Shown here one piece after another: positions 30,756 through 39,998 of a stretch of DNA of 64,000 nt. The DNA comes from Hyphomicrobiales bacterium. GTDB taxonomy: Bacteria; Pseudomonadota; Alphaproteobacteria; Rhizobiales; Rhizobiaceae. Below the pieces are notes generated by a model. That model saw only the letters and a program-made list of their open reading frames with translations, did not search any database and was not told where the DNA came from. Location of the stretch: assembly GCA_017305935.1 (NCBI GenBank), contig JAFKJU010000019.1:62001-126000 (forward strand), read 5' to 3'. The translations under genes were made by a program, and so were the position numbers. Positions within the stretch are counted from its first letter, which is position 1. Each line of letters starts with the position of its first letter.

Positions 30756-32549
30756 TTAAAAAGCTCCCGCGTCCAGCGCCATCATGGTTTCCGCGCCGGT
30801 TTCGATGCGCGCCTTGCGTAGCGCCGTTTCCGGCAGGATGCGCTCCATGAAGAACCGGGCGGTGACGAGCTTGTTGCGGTAGAAATCCTGGTCGCCGCCG
30901 CCCTTGGCGAGCCCGTCGAACGCGGCCTTCGCCATCTGCCCCCACATATAGCCAAGCGCGACGAGGCCGAGCAGGTGCATGTAATCGGTGGAGCCTGCGC
31001 CGGCATTGTCGGGCTTGGCGATGGCATGCTGCATGAACCACATGGTCGCGGCCTGCGCGTCGTTCAGGCCCTTCTTGAGGCTCTTGGTGTAGAAGCTCAT
31101 CGCCTCGTCGGCGCGGTGCGCCTCGCAGAAATCGCCGATCTCCCTGAACAGCGCCATGATCGCCCGGCCGCCGTTCTGGCCCAGCTTGCGGCCGACGAGA
31201 TCGAGCGCCTGGATGCCGTTGGCGCCCTCGTAGATCATGGCGATGCGGGCATCGCGCACGAACTGGCTCATGCCGTTTTCCTCGATATAGCCATGGCCGC
31301 CGAAGATCTGCTGCGCCATCACGGCGTGGTCGAAACCCTTGTCGGTCATCACACCCTTGAGGATCGGGGTGACGAGGCCCAAAACGTCATCCGCCGCCTG
31401 CCGCTCGGCGGCATCCGGCGAGCGATGGGCGATGTCGGATTTCAGCGCGGTCCACAGCAGGAAGGCACGGCCGGCCTCGGTGAAGGCGCGGATGGTCATC
31501 AGCGTGCGGCGCACGTCGGGATGGACGATGATCGGATCGGCCGGCTTGTCGGCCGCCTTGACGCCGGTGAGCGAACGGCCCTGCAGGCGCTCGCGGGCAT
31601 AGTGGGCGGCATTCTGATAGGCGATGTCGGCAATCGCCACGCCCTGCAAACCGACCGACAGGCGCGCCTCGTTCATCATCACGAACATGGCGTTGAGGCC
31701 GCGATTGGCTTCGCCCACCAGATAGCCGGTGGCGCCGTCATGGTTGATGACGCAGGTCGCGTTGCCGTGGATGCCCATCTTGTGCTCGATGGCGCCGCAG
31801 GAAACGGCATTGCGTGCGCCCGGCGTGCCGTCCGCGTTCAGCAGGAATTTCGGCACGAGGAACAGCGACAGGCCCTTGGTTCCCTCGGGCGCGCCCTCGA
31901 TGCGGGCGAGCACCAGATGCACGATATTTTCCGTCAGGTCGTGCTCGCCAGCGGAGATGAAGATCTTCTGGCCGGTGATTTTATAGCTGCCATCACCTTG
32001 CGGCACGGCCTTGGTGCGCAACAGGCCGAGATCGGTGCCGCAATGGGGTTCGGTCAGGTTCATGGTGCCGGACCAAAGGCCGGAGACCATGTTGGGCAGC
32101 CATGTCGCCTTCTGCTCCTCGCTGCCATGAACGACGAGCGCGGCGATCGCCCCTTGCGTCAGGCCGGGATACATCATCAGCGCCATGTTGGCGGCGGAGG
32201 TGAAGGCGCCGACGGCGCAATGCAGCGTATAGGGCAGGCCCTGCCCGCCGAATTCCTCGGGAATGGCGAGCCCAATCCAGCCGCCGTCGCGATAGGCGGC
32301 ATAGGCCTGCCGAAAACCGTTCGGCGTCGTCACCGAGCCGTCCTCATGACGGATGCAGCCTTCGGCATCGCCTGTCGCATTGGCCGGCAGCAGCACCTCC
32401 TCGGAAACCCGGCCGGCCTCGGTGAGGATCGCCTCGACCATGTCGGGCGTCGCCTCGGAAAAACCGGGCAGGTTGTTGTAGCGGGCAAGCTGCAGAACCT
32501 CGTCGAGCACGAAAAGCGTGTCTTCCACCGGGGCCTTGTAGATCGGCAT
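30756..32549 (-). CDS. acyl-CoA dehydrogenase
   Basis: 597 residues from ATG 32549 with GGGAGG 7 bases upstream; the longer open frame to 32975 is non-coding leader. Flavoprotein of the large FadE-like class with an extra C-terminal domain. Seen are MYPGLTQGAIAALVVHGSEE, MNLTEPHCGTDLG, TGQKIFISAGEHDL, HKMGIHGNATC and IYEGANGIQALDLVGRK. It performs the first oxidation of fatty-acyl-CoA. It is the first gene of a minus-strand set ending in thiolase and FadJ, with the small frameshifted gene inserted after it. Confidence 0.94.
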   Translation of the reverse strand: MPIYKAPVEDTLFVLDEVLQLARYNNLPGFSEATPDMVEAILTEAGRVSEEVLLPANATGDAEGCIRHEDGSVTTPNGFRQAYAAYRDGGWIGLAIPEEFGGQGLPYTLHCAVGAFTSAANMALMMYPGLTQGAIAALVVHGSEEQKATWLPNMVSGLWSGTMNLTEPHCGTDLGLLRTKAVPQGDGSYKITGQKIFISAGEHDLTENIVHLVLARIEGAPEGTKGLSLFLVPKFLLNADGTPGARNAVSCGAIEHKMGIHGNATCVINHDGATGYLVGEANRGLNAMFVMMNEARLSVGLQGVAIADIAYQNAAHYARERLQGRSLTGVKAADKPADPIIVHPDVRRTLMTIRAFTEAGRAFLLWTALKSDIAHRSPDAAERQAADDVLGLVTPILKGVMTDKGFDHAVMAQQIFGGHGYIEENGMSQFVRDARIAMIYEGANGIQALDLVGRKLGQNGGRAIMALFREIGDFCEAHRADEAMSFYTKSLKKGLNDAQAATMWFMQHAIAKPDNAGAGSTDYMHLLGLVALGYMWGQMAKAAFDGLAKGGGDQDFYRNKLVTARFFMERILPETALRKARIETGAETMMALDAGAF

Positions 32550-32957
32550 CGTCTTTCCTCCCTTGAGCAACGCGCGCGACGCAAGCTTCGAAGCAGGCTG
32601 ACCGCTTAAGAGTTGGTCTGTTCGGCGGGCTTGCAATCCGTCGTCCAGCATACAAGCCCAGTATATTGGCAGAGAGTTAATCGGTTGCTCCATTTCCGGC
32701 CACGGTACCGCCCGCGAGGTCGCATACGGCGCCCGGCGGCGGAAATGATTAAGATTTTGGAGCGACGTTAACCGACTGTTTACCATATTTCGCCGATTGT
32801 GCGGACCAGGGTGTGGTGGCTCCGCAATCTTCTTCCGTGATGCGTTTCGTGGACTGCCGGCATTCTTTGCATGAAGGCGCGCCGCAATCGTTCCTTCGTC
32901 CCGCATGACCCCAGACGACCCAAGGCCCCAGGCACCAACGCTGAAACGAGCAAGAGC
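32550..32957. other. divergent promoter region between acyl-CoA dehydrogenase and podJ
   Basis: About 400 bp without a supported gene, between genes that diverge. It holds the ribosome site of the dehydrogenase at the left end, a CtrA-box-like site at 32768–32782, and the podJ leader. A 29-codon in-frame extension of podJ (ATG 32871) is possible but not favoured. No other structure stands out. Confidence 0.6.
32768..32782. promoter_or_regulatory. CtrA-box-like site upstream of podJ
   Basis: TTAA-N7-TTTA, one base from the CtrA consensus TTAA-N7-TTAA, about 175 bp before the podJ start. CtrA is the cell-cycle master regulator of alphaproteobacteria, and polarity genes are typical targets. Confidence 0.45.
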
Positions 32958-35900
32958 ATGAACGGATCGCGCCAAACACCATTCCGCCCCGGTGACAGAT
33001 CATCGCTCGACGCGCTGAGCCGCACCATCGAGGGCCTGGAGGCACGCATCGAGGGGCTGATGGGATCGACGGCGCGCGGCGATTATCGCACACGCCCACA
33101 ACCCGAACCCACTGAGCGCCCAGCCCGGCGCGACAGCTTTCGTGAACGCGAGCCCCAGGGCGAGCGCTTCGATCCGCTGGCCGAAATCCGCCAGCGCCAG
33201 CGCATGCTCGATGCCAGCCGCGAGCGCCAGCCCGCCCCCGCCCCGCAGCGTCCCCAGCCGCCGCGTCATGCCCTGCGTGAAGAGCCCCGCCCGGCGCCGC
33301 GCGCGCCGCAGGCCCAGCCGCATGCCGCCATGCGCGCGCCCGTAGCAGCGCCGGCCATGCCCGATCCGGGGATGAACGACATCGCGCAGGCGCTGGTGAA
33401 CCTGCGCCACGAATTGAAGCAGGACATTTCGCAAGGCCTCGCCCGCGAGGCGGCCATGCTGCGCGAGGAAATGCGCTCGATCCGCACGTCTGCCGAAAAC
33501 CATCCGGTCGCGCTCGACATGCGTGACGACCTCGCAAGGCTTGCCGCCGGCATTGACCAGCTCGGCCACCAGTCCTCCGCCCAGCGCGAGGCTGACAGCC
33601 TGCGCGCCGAATTCGAGGAATTGCGGGCGATGATGGACGGGCTTGCCCGCGAGGATTCCATCCGCCACATGCACATGCGCTGGAATGGCGTCGAGGACAA
33701 GCTGCACGCGCTGGAAACCGGACCGCTGCAGGAAGAGCTGGTGTCGCTGGCCTATCGGCTTGACGACATCAAGATGCAGCTCGGCTCGATGCGCGATAGC
33801 CCGGCAATCCATGCGCTGGAAGACAAGCTGATGCGCGTCGCCCATGCCGTCGAGACGCTTGGCGAGCGTATGCCCGCCAACGATCACGGGATCAGCGAGC
33901 AGTTCGCCGGCCTCGACCTGCGTCTTGACGAGATCAGCCGCGCCATCGCCGCCACCAGTCGGGCCGCGGCCCCGGCCGACAATAACGCCATGCAGCGGCT
34001 GGAAAACCGCCTGTCGGCGCTGGCCGAACAGATCGATACCATCGGCCGCGAGACCATGAACCGGCCCGACCCGGCCGCCCAGCTTGGCGCCCGCATCGAG
34101 GCGCTGACCGCCCGCGTCGAGGACATGGCGCATCAGGAAGCCGCCATGCGGCTCGACGAACGGCTGGAGCAGCTTTCGCTGCTGATGGAACGCTCGCAAA
34201 AAGCCCCGGCCGCGCCGGAACTGACCGATTACCTCGCCGATATCTCCCGCAAGATCGACGCGCTCGAACAGGGCTCGGTCAACGACGTGCTGGCCGAACG
34301 GCTGGATTACCTCGCCCGCCGCATCGAGGAATTCGAATTCCAGCCGCAGCATGCCGTCGCTAGCCCGCATGACGACGCGGCCATGCGCCGCATCGAAGGC
34401 CAGCTCAACGACATCGCCGCCCGGCTGGACGAGACGACCGCAGCACCCGCCGGCGACCACTCGGCGCTGCGGGCGCTGGAAGACCAGATCGCCCATCTGT
34501 CGCAGCTGATCAGCGAGCCGCGCGCCGAGCATGCCGTCGAGCTGCCCGCCGTCTTCGAAAGCCGTCTCTCGGCCATCGAAGACTATATGGCGACCAATGA
34601 CGAATACATCATCGAGGCGGCCCGCCATGCGGCCGAAGCGGTGGTCGAGGCCTATTCGCGCGGCGGAATCAGCGCCTCCGCCGGTGCGCCGGTCGCCGAT
34701 GTCTCGGCGCTCGCGGCGCTTGCCGACGACCTGCGCCATCTGGAAGACCTGAGCCGTGGCTCGGAGGAACGCACCCAGCAGACTTTTGAGGCCCTGCACG
34801 ACACGCTCGTGCAGATCGCCGGCCGGCTGGAGGACATGGATGGCCGATTTCGCCACTTCGAGGAAGACCGTTACGAGCGCCGGCCGCAGCCGGTAATGCC
34901 GAAGGCAACCCAGCCGGTCTTCGCCGAAGAGGCCTTCGAGGCCGAGGCCTACGCCTATGCCGAGACGGCCGACGCGCGCGAACCGGCCCGCGACGCCGCC
35001 CGCTTCAATGCGCCGCCGCTGGCGCCGATGCTCGACGCGCCCACCCTCGACGCGGTGGAAGGCGAAGCAGATACCGCCCGCCTGCCGGTCGAGACGCCGG
35101 TGACGGAAGAGGCCCGGCCCGGCCTGTTCGCCAATCTCGGCCGCAAGTTTCGCTCCGGCCGCAAGGCCGAGCAGCCGGCCGGCCAGCGCGCCACCATCGA
35201 GCCGACGCCGCCGCTGGCGCCGGAAGAAATGGTCGCCTCCCCCGAGGCCAACGAGCTGCTGGAGCCCGGCTCCGGCGCGCCTGACATCAAGCGCATTCTC
35301 GAACGTGTCCGCGCCATGCAGAACGCCCAGGCCGCCGGCGGGGCAGGCAGCAGCGATGGCGACCGCGCCGACTATATCGCCGCCGCCCGCCGCGCCGCCC
35401 AGGCCGCCGCGCAGGAAATCGACCAGGCCCAGAAATCCGCGCCCGCCAAGGGCGGCTCGGCGCTGGGCTCGACGATCAAGCGCCATCGCCGGCCGATCCT
35501 GATGGCAGTCGGCGCCATCCTGCTCGCGGTCATGGCGCTGCCGCTCGCCAAGAATTTCATCGCGCCGAAGAAGGCGCCTGCCGCCGTCGAAGCCAGTATC
35601 GCGCCCGCCGCCAAGGAGCCGGCCGCCAGCGAACCGGCAGCCGCCGACACAAGCGAGCCGAAGCAGGCCGCAGCCCTGGCCGCACCGACGCAGGCCACGC
35701 CGCCGGCCGAGCCCGCCACCGATGGCGCAATCGACGCGGATGGCGCCGCCGCACCCGCAGCCGAGACACCGGCCGTTCCGGCCGAAACGACCACCCCCAT
35801 GCTAGCCGAGGCCAAGCTGGCGCCGGCCGAGACTGCACCGGCCGCCCTCGAAGTGCCGGACACGATCACGCCCAAGGCGCTGGCCGATGCCGCCCGCAAT

Positions 35901-36701
35901 GGCGACGCGCTGGCGCTGTTCGAGATCGGCGCGCGCTACACCGAGGGACGCGGCGTCAAGTCCGACCTTGCCGCTGCCGCCAAGTGGTACACCCAGGCCG
36001 CCGACAAGGGGTTTGCCCCGGCGCAATATCGCATCGCCAACCTGTTCGAGAAGGGCACCGGCGTCGAGCGCGATCTCGCCAAGGCGCGGCACTACTACGA
36101 AGCCGCAGCCGCGCAGGGCAATGCCAGCGCCATGCACAATCTCGCCGTGCTGCTCGCCACCGGCGCCGAAGGCAAGCCGGATTTCGACACCGCCGTCGGC
36201 TGGTTCACCAAGGCCGCCGATCTCGGCGTCGCCGACAGCCAGTTCAACCTCGCCATCCTCTATGCGCGCGGCAACGGCGTGAAGCAGGATCTGGAAGAAT
36301 CCTACAAGTGGTTCGCCATCGCCGCCAAGGACGGCGACAAGGACGCCGCCCAGAAGCGCGACGAGGTGGCCAACGCCATGCGCCCCGAGCAGCTGGAAAG
36401 CGCCCGCGCCAAGGTGGATCTGTGGAAGCCGCAGCCGCTCGACCAGAACGCCAATTCGGTCGACCTGCCGGACGCCTGGGTCGGCAAGGCCCATACGACC
36501 GCCTCCGTCGACATGAAGAAGGCCGTGCGCAACATCCAGGCCATCCTCAACAACAACGGTTTCGACGCCGGCCCGCCGGACGGCGACATGGGCAAGAAGA
36601 CGGTCAACGCCATCAAGGCCTTCCAGAAGTCGGTCGGCATGGAAGCGGACGGCAAGGTCTCCGACCGGCTGGTCAAGGAACTGCTCGCCCGCAACAAGTG
36701 A
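32958..36701 (+). CDS. podJ: PodJ-like cell-polarity factor with Sel1 repeats and peptidoglycan-binding domain
   Basis: 1247 residues. A cytoplasmic N-terminal part of about 830 residues holds long helical or coiled-coil repeats (DALSRTIEGLEARIEGL and repeated RLDE/LE patterns). One membrane helix follows near 845–860 (RPILMAVGAILLAVMALPLA), then a periplasmic Pro/Ala linker. About four Sel1-type repeats come next (EIGARYTEGRGVKSDLAAAA, RIANLFEKGTGVERDLAKAR), and a C-terminal peptidoglycan-binding domain ends the protein (NIQAILNNNGFDAGPPDGDM). This is the build and length of rhizobial PodJ, which organises the new pole. The start follows the family; a 29-residue upstream extension is possible. 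Confidence 0.9.
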   Translation: MNGSRQTPFRPGDRSSLDALSRTIEGLEARIEGLMGSTARGDYRTRPQPEPTERPARRDSFREREPQGERFDPLAEIRQRQRMLDASRERQPAPAPQRPQPPRHALREEPRPAPRAPQAQPHAAMRAPVAAPAMPDPGMNDIAQALVNLRHELKQDISQGLAREAAMLREEMRSIRTSAENHPVALDMRDDLARLAAGIDQLGHQSSAQREADSLRAEFEELRAMMDGLAREDSIRHMHMRWNGVEDKLHALETGPLQEELVSLAYRLDDIKMQLGSMRDSPAIHALEDKLMRVAHAVETLGERMPANDHGISEQFAGLDLRLDEISRAIAATSRAAAPADNNAMQRLENRLSALAEQIDTIGRETMNRPDPAAQLGARIEALTARVEDMAHQEAAMRLDERLEQLSLLMERSQKAPAAPELTDYLADISRKIDALEQGSVNDVLAERLDYLARRIEEFEFQPQHAVASPHDDAAMRRIEGQLNDIAARLDETTAAPAGDHSALRALEDQIAHLSQLISEPRAEHAVELPAVFESRLSAIEDYMATNDEYIIEAARHAAEAVVEAYSRGGISASAGAPVADVSALAALADDLRHLEDLSRGSEERTQQTFEALHDTLVQIAGRLEDMDGRFRHFEEDRYERRPQPVMPKATQPVFAEEAFEAEAYAYAETADAREPARDAARFNAPPLAPMLDAPTLDAVEGEADTARLPVETPVTEEARPGLFANLGRKFRSGRKAEQPAGQRATIEPTPPLAPEEMVASPEANELLEPGSGAPDIKRILERVRAMQNAQAAGGAGSSDGDRADYIAAARRAAQAAAQEIDQAQKSAPAKGGSALGSTIKRHRRPILMAVGAILLAVMALPLAKNFIAPKKAPAAVEASIAPAAKEPAASEPAAADTSEPKQAAALAAPTQATPPAEPATDGAIDADGAAAPAAETPAVPAETTTPMLAEAKLAPAETAPAALEVPDTITPKALADAARNGDALALFEIGARYTEGRGVKSDLAAAAKWYTQAADKGFAPAQYRIANLFEKGTGVERDLAKARHYYEAAAAQGNASAMHNLAVLLATGAEGKPDFDTAVGWFTKAADLGVADSQFNLAILYARGNGVKQDLEESYKWFAIAAKDGDKDAAQKRDEVANAMRPEQLESARAKVDLWKPQPLDQNANSVDLPDAWVGKAHTTASVDMKKAVRNIQAILNNNGFDAGPPDGDMGKKTVNAIKAFQKSVGMEADGKVSDRLVKELLARNK

Positions 36702-36723
36702 ACCGCTCACGGGCAAAAACAGC

Positions 36724-36749
36724 CCCCGGAACGCCTCCGGGGACTTTTT
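36724..36749 (+). terminator. intrinsic terminator after podJ
   Basis: Stem CCCCGGA / TCCGGGG with loop ACGCC followed by ACTTTTT, 23 bp past the podJ stop: a textbook Rho-independent terminator. Confidence 0.9.
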
Positions 36750-36898
36750 GCATCTTTCGAGGCCGCGAATTCCCAAAAACGGACTCGATTTCAGGAATTA
36801 TGAAGGTTCGCCGTGCTAGGGTTCTGCAAGGCCGTTCTTTCATCCTCGCGCCTCGCGCCGACACCGCGGGGCCGCTTTCCTATTGTTGAGGTCATGCC

Positions 36899-37822
36899 GT
36901 GACGATCTACCTGCCGATCGCGGAACTGTCGGTGAACATCTTCGTCATCCTCGGCATGGGCGCGGCCGTCGGCTTCCTGTCCGGCATGTTCGGCGTCGGT
37001 GGCGGTTTCCTCATCACGCCGCTGCTGATCTTCTACAATATCCCTCCCGTCGTCGCCGTCGCCACCGGCGCCAACCAGGTCGTCGCCTCCTCGGTCTCCG
37101 GCGCCATCACCCATTTCCGGCGCGGCACGCTCGATCTCAAGCTCGGCACCATCCTGCTGATCGGGGGCCTGGCGGGGGCCACGGTCGGCATCTGGATCTT
37201 CTCGCTGCTGCGCCGCCTCGGCCAGCTCGACCTGATCATCTCCTTGATGTATGTCGTCTTTCTCGGCACGGTCGGCGGGTTGATGCTGATGGAAAGCGTC
37301 AACGCCATGCGTCGCGCCCGGCGCAACGAGCCGGTGACGCTGAGAAAACCCGGCCAGCATAGCTGGGTGCATCGCCTGCCACTCAAGATGCGGTTCAAGA
37401 AATCGACGATCTATATCAGCGTCATCCCGGTCGTCGCGCTTGGCTTCGGCATCGGCATCCTCACCTCGATCATGGGCGTCGGCGGCGGCTTCATCATGGT
37501 CCCGGCGATGATCTACCTGCTGCGCGTGCCGACCAATGTCGTCGTCGGCACCTCGCTGTTCCAGATCATCTTCGTGACCGCCTATACGACCGTCGTGCAG
37601 GCGACCACCAACTATTCCGTCGATATCGTGCTGGCCTTCATCCTGATGGTCGCCGGTGTGATCGGCGCGCAATACGGGGTGCGTGTCGGCCAGAAGCTGC
37701 GCGGCGAGCAGCTGCGTGCCCTTCTCGGCCTGCTGGTGCTGGCGGTCGGCCTGCGCCTTGCGATCGCGCTGGTGGTGACGCCGGCCGATGTCTATTCGGT
37801 CGTTGTCGGGGGCATGAATTGA
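36899..37822 (+). CDS. TauE/SafE-family membrane exporter
   Basis: 307 residues with about eight membrane helices. The repeated signature GMFGVGGGFLITPLL (first half) and SIMGVGGGFIMVPAM (second half) marks the TauE/SafE (DUF81) family of sulfite or organosulfonate exporters. The start is GTG. The stop overlaps the next gene's ATG (TGATG), so this pump and the TIGR02186 protein are co-translated, a common pairing in alphaproteobacteria. The transported anion is not known from sequence. Confidence 0.92.
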   Translation: MTIYLPIAELSVNIFVILGMGAAVGFLSGMFGVGGGFLITPLLIFYNIPPVVAVATGANQVVASSVSGAITHFRRGTLDLKLGTILLIGGLAGATVGIWIFSLLRRLGQLDLIISLMYVVFLGTVGGLMLMESVNAMRRARRNEPVTLRKPGQHSWVHRLPLKMRFKKSTIYISVIPVVALGFGIGILTSIMGVGGGFIMVPAMIYLLRVPTNVVVGTSLFQIIFVTAYTTVVQATTNYSVDIVLAFILMVAGVIGAQYGVRVGQKLRGEQLRALLGLLVLAVGLRLAIALVVTPADVYSVVVGGMN

Positions 37823-38622
37823 TGCGCCGCCTGCTGCCCGCCCTCTTCGCCCTGCTGTTCGCCGCCCTGCCGGCGGCGGCGCAGATGCCGATGCTCGGCG
37901 ATTCCATCGAACAGCGCGAACGGCTGCAGATCGGGGTCTCGACCACCGAGATCGCCATCACCTCCGATTTCGCCGGCGCCGATCTCACCGTCTTCGGCTC
38001 GGTCGATTATGCCGACGAGTTGTTGATGGCCATCGGCCAGTACGACGTCATCGTCGCGCTGGAGGGGCCGAAGGATATCGCGACGGTGCGCAAGAAGGAG
38101 CGGCTGTTCGGCATCTGGGTCAACCGCCGCTCGATGACCTTCGAGCATGTGCCGGAATCCTATGCGATATCCAGCACCCGCGCGGTCGATTCGATCGCCG
38201 TCGATACGGCGCTGAACGATCGTGGCGTCGGCATTGCGCATCTGCCGCTGATCCCCATCGGCTTCGTCGGCAATGCCGCCAATCTCGGCGAATTCCGCGA
38301 CGCCTATCGCCGGCTGAAGACGGGAAGCGGGCTTTATGCGCGCGATACCGCCGGCGTACGCTTCGTCAGCCCGTCGCTGTTTCGCGCCTCGCTGCGCCTG
38401 CCGGCCAATATTCCAAACGGCGTGCATACCGTGCATGCCTATCTGTTCAAGAGCGGCGTCTTCGTGGCGGACAAGCAATTGCTGCTGCGCGTCGTCAAGA
38501 CCGGCCTCGAACAGGCGATCACCGACGCCGCGCATGAGCGCCCCTTCCTCTACGGCGTCTTCGCCGTCTTCCTGGCGCTGGTCACCGGCTGGGGCGCGAG
38601 CGTGATCTTCAAGAAGAACTGA
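37822..38622 (+). CDS. TIGR02186-family membrane-anchored periplasmic protein
   Basis: 266 residues. Signal peptide (LLPALFALLFAALPAAAQ), a periplasmic beta-rich body with ITSDFAGADLTVFGSVD, and a C-terminal membrane helix (LYGVFAVFLALVTGWGASVIF). It matches a conserved alphaproteobacterial family of unknown function nearly always encoded next to a TauE/SafE exporter. It overlaps that gene by one base. It probably assists or regulates the exporter from the periplasm, which is inference from position. Confidence 0.85.
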   Translation: MRRLLPALFALLFAALPAAAQMPMLGDSIEQRERLQIGVSTTEIAITSDFAGADLTVFGSVDYADELLMAIGQYDVIVALEGPKDIATVRKKERLFGIWVNRRSMTFEHVPESYAISSTRAVDSIAVDTALNDRGVGIAHLPLIPIGFVGNAANLGEFRDAYRRLKTGSGLYARDTAGVRFVSPSLFRASLRLPANIPNGVHTVHAYLFKSGVFVADKQLLLRVVKTGLEQAITDAAHERPFLYGVFAVFLALVTGWGASVIFKKN

Positions 38623-38626
38623 AAAC

Positions 38627-38647
38627 CCGGGCGGCATTCCCGCCCGG
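38627..38647. terminator. hairpin between convergent genes
   Basis: Perfect 8-bp inverted repeat CCGGGCGG / CCGCCCGG with a five-base loop between the TIGR02186 gene and the convergent cupin gene. A-runs on the left make it terminator-like for the minus strand. Confidence 0.6.
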
Positions 38648-38662
38648 ATCTTAAAGGTTACA

Positions 38663-39124
38663 TCAGGCCGCCAGCGGCGGGCCGATGATGTTGATGCCGT
38701 TGGCGAAGCAGGCGGCGGCGAGCACCGATTGTTCGCCGGGGCCGGGTGTGAAGGGCGCCGGGCGGCCGGGGCCTTGCGGTGTCTTGCCGATATCGCGCAC
38801 CAGCCCCTCGAAGCCGCCGCGCGTCACCGTCAGGAAGCGTGCGCCCTCTCTCGACACCACGCGGAACCGGTGCGGCACGCCGCGCGGGGCGCACAGCGTC
38901 TCGCCGGCGCGGGCAAGCCGGATCACGCCATCCAGCTCGAATTCCAGCTCTCCGTCGAGGACATGGAAAATCTCGTCCTCGCCGTAATGGATATGCAAGG
39001 GCGGGGCCTCGCCGAAGGCGGCGTCATGCACCAGAACCGAGATGCGGTCGGTGTTGCTGTCCTGCGCCACGGCGACCCTGATGCGCGAGGCGAGAAACCA
39101 GAATTCGTCAGCCATTTGTGTCAT
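38663..39124 (-). CDS. cupin-domain protein
   Basis: 153 residues, single cupin barrel. The metal site is PPLHIHYGEDEIFHVLDGE (H-x-H…E…H) and the second motif is APRGVPHRFRVVS. It could be a small dioxygenase, isomerase or ligand sensor; the sequence does not decide. It converges with the TauE/TIGR02186 pair, and a run of hairpins separates it from pdeM upstream. Confidence 0.82.
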   Translation of the reverse strand: MTQMADEFWFLASRIRVAVAQDSNTDRISVLVHDAAFGEAPPLHIHYGEDEIFHVLDGELEFELDGVIRLARAGETLCAPRGVPHRFRVVSREGARFLTVTRGGFEGLVRDIGKTPQGPGRPAPFTPGPGEQSVLAAACFANGINIIGPPLAA

Positions 39125-39147
39125 GGTCCTGTCCCAGGTGAATTTTT

Positions 39148-39219
39148 CGCGGAAGGTTTTTCCGCGCCCCGGCGCTGGAGGTGCGCCGGTGAGACAAGAT
39201 TTGCCCGAAAAACCGGGCG
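39148..39219. repeat. cluster of three short hairpins
   Basis: Three consecutive inverted repeats in a 72-bp gap: CGCGGAA/TTCCGCG (39148–39166), CCGGCGC/GCGCCGG (39169–39189) and GCCCG/CGGGC with an A-rich loop (about 39203–39218). The last can act as the pdeM terminator on the minus strand. A role for the others is unknown. Confidence 0.5.
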
Positions 39220-39247
39220 GGTTCTGTTCCCATGGAAACAGGCGGGA

Positions 39248-39973
39248 TCAGCCCGTGAGATTGCCGAAACGGACGGAATAAATGCGGTCCTTGCCCATGA
39301 GATGGGCGATCAGCGCCGCCCGGTCGAACAGGCCGTGCATCGCCTTGTGACGCAGGTCGAGCCCGCCGCTCATCAGGCCGAAGGCCGGCATCAGCAGGCG
39401 GGCGCCATCGGTCGCGAAACAGGGCCGGCGCACCGCCTTGTCGCGGCGGCGCACGGTGGCGGCCGGATGCAGATGGCCGGCGACCTCGCCGCGCTGCGGG
39501 CCCGGCTGCGGCTCATGCCGGAAGACGAGGCCGCCATAATGCATCTCGTCGGCCGACGTGCCGGGCAGGTCGAAGATGCCGTCCGGGTCATGATTGCCGT
39601 TGATCCAGACCCATTCGCGCCCGCGCGCCATGTTGGCAAGCAGCGTGCGGAATTCCTCCGGCATCTCGCGCGAACCGATGCGGTCATGGAAATTGTCGCC
39701 GAGCGAAACGACGATTTTGGGCGCGTAGCGGGTAATGACGGCGGAAAGCACGGTCAGCGTCGCCAGCGTATCGTAGGGCGGCAGCATCATGCCGCGCCGC
39801 GCGAAGGCCGCGCCCTTTTCAAGATGCAGGTCGGACACGACCAGCATTCCGCTCTCCGGCAGATAGAGGCCACCCAGGGGATCGCAGACGGCGGCGACGC
39901 CGTTGACGGTTGTTTCGGCCGAGACCGGTACGGATGTCATTGCTGCGGCGCGCGCCAGCGCCAGTCGGCTCAT
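39248..39973 (-). CDS. pdeM: ligase-associated DNA-repair endonuclease PdeM
   Basis: 241 residues of the calcineurin-like metallophosphoesterase family. The metal-site motifs are complete and in order: VSDLHLEKG (DxH), SLGDNFHDR (GDxxHD), INGNHDPDG (GNHD) and AGHLHPA (GHxH). PdeM is one of four proteins of the bacterial ligase-associated DNA damage response group. Its helicase partner is 25 bp upstream on the same strand. The ligase and exonuclease partners are not in the window. A GTG one codon earlier is an alternative start. Confidence 0.9.
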   Translation of the reverse strand: MSRLALARAAAMTSVPVSAETTVNGVAAVCDPLGGLYLPESGMLVVSDLHLEKGAAFARRGMMLPPYDTLATLTVLSAVITRYAPKIVVSLGDNFHDRIGSREMPEEFRTLLANMARGREWVWINGNHDPDGIFDLPGTSADEMHYGGLVFRHEPQPGPQRGEVAGHLHPAATVRRRDKAVRRPCFATDGARLLMPAFGLMSGGLDLRHKAMHGLFDRAALIAHLMGKDRIYSVRFGNLTG

Positions 39974-39998
39974 CACGATTGCATTCGTCCTTCGAATT

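Noticed and set aside
33000-35486. 828-codon minus-strand frame inside podJ
   Set aside because: Shadow frame of the repetitive coiled-coil coding region; no domain or ribosome site.
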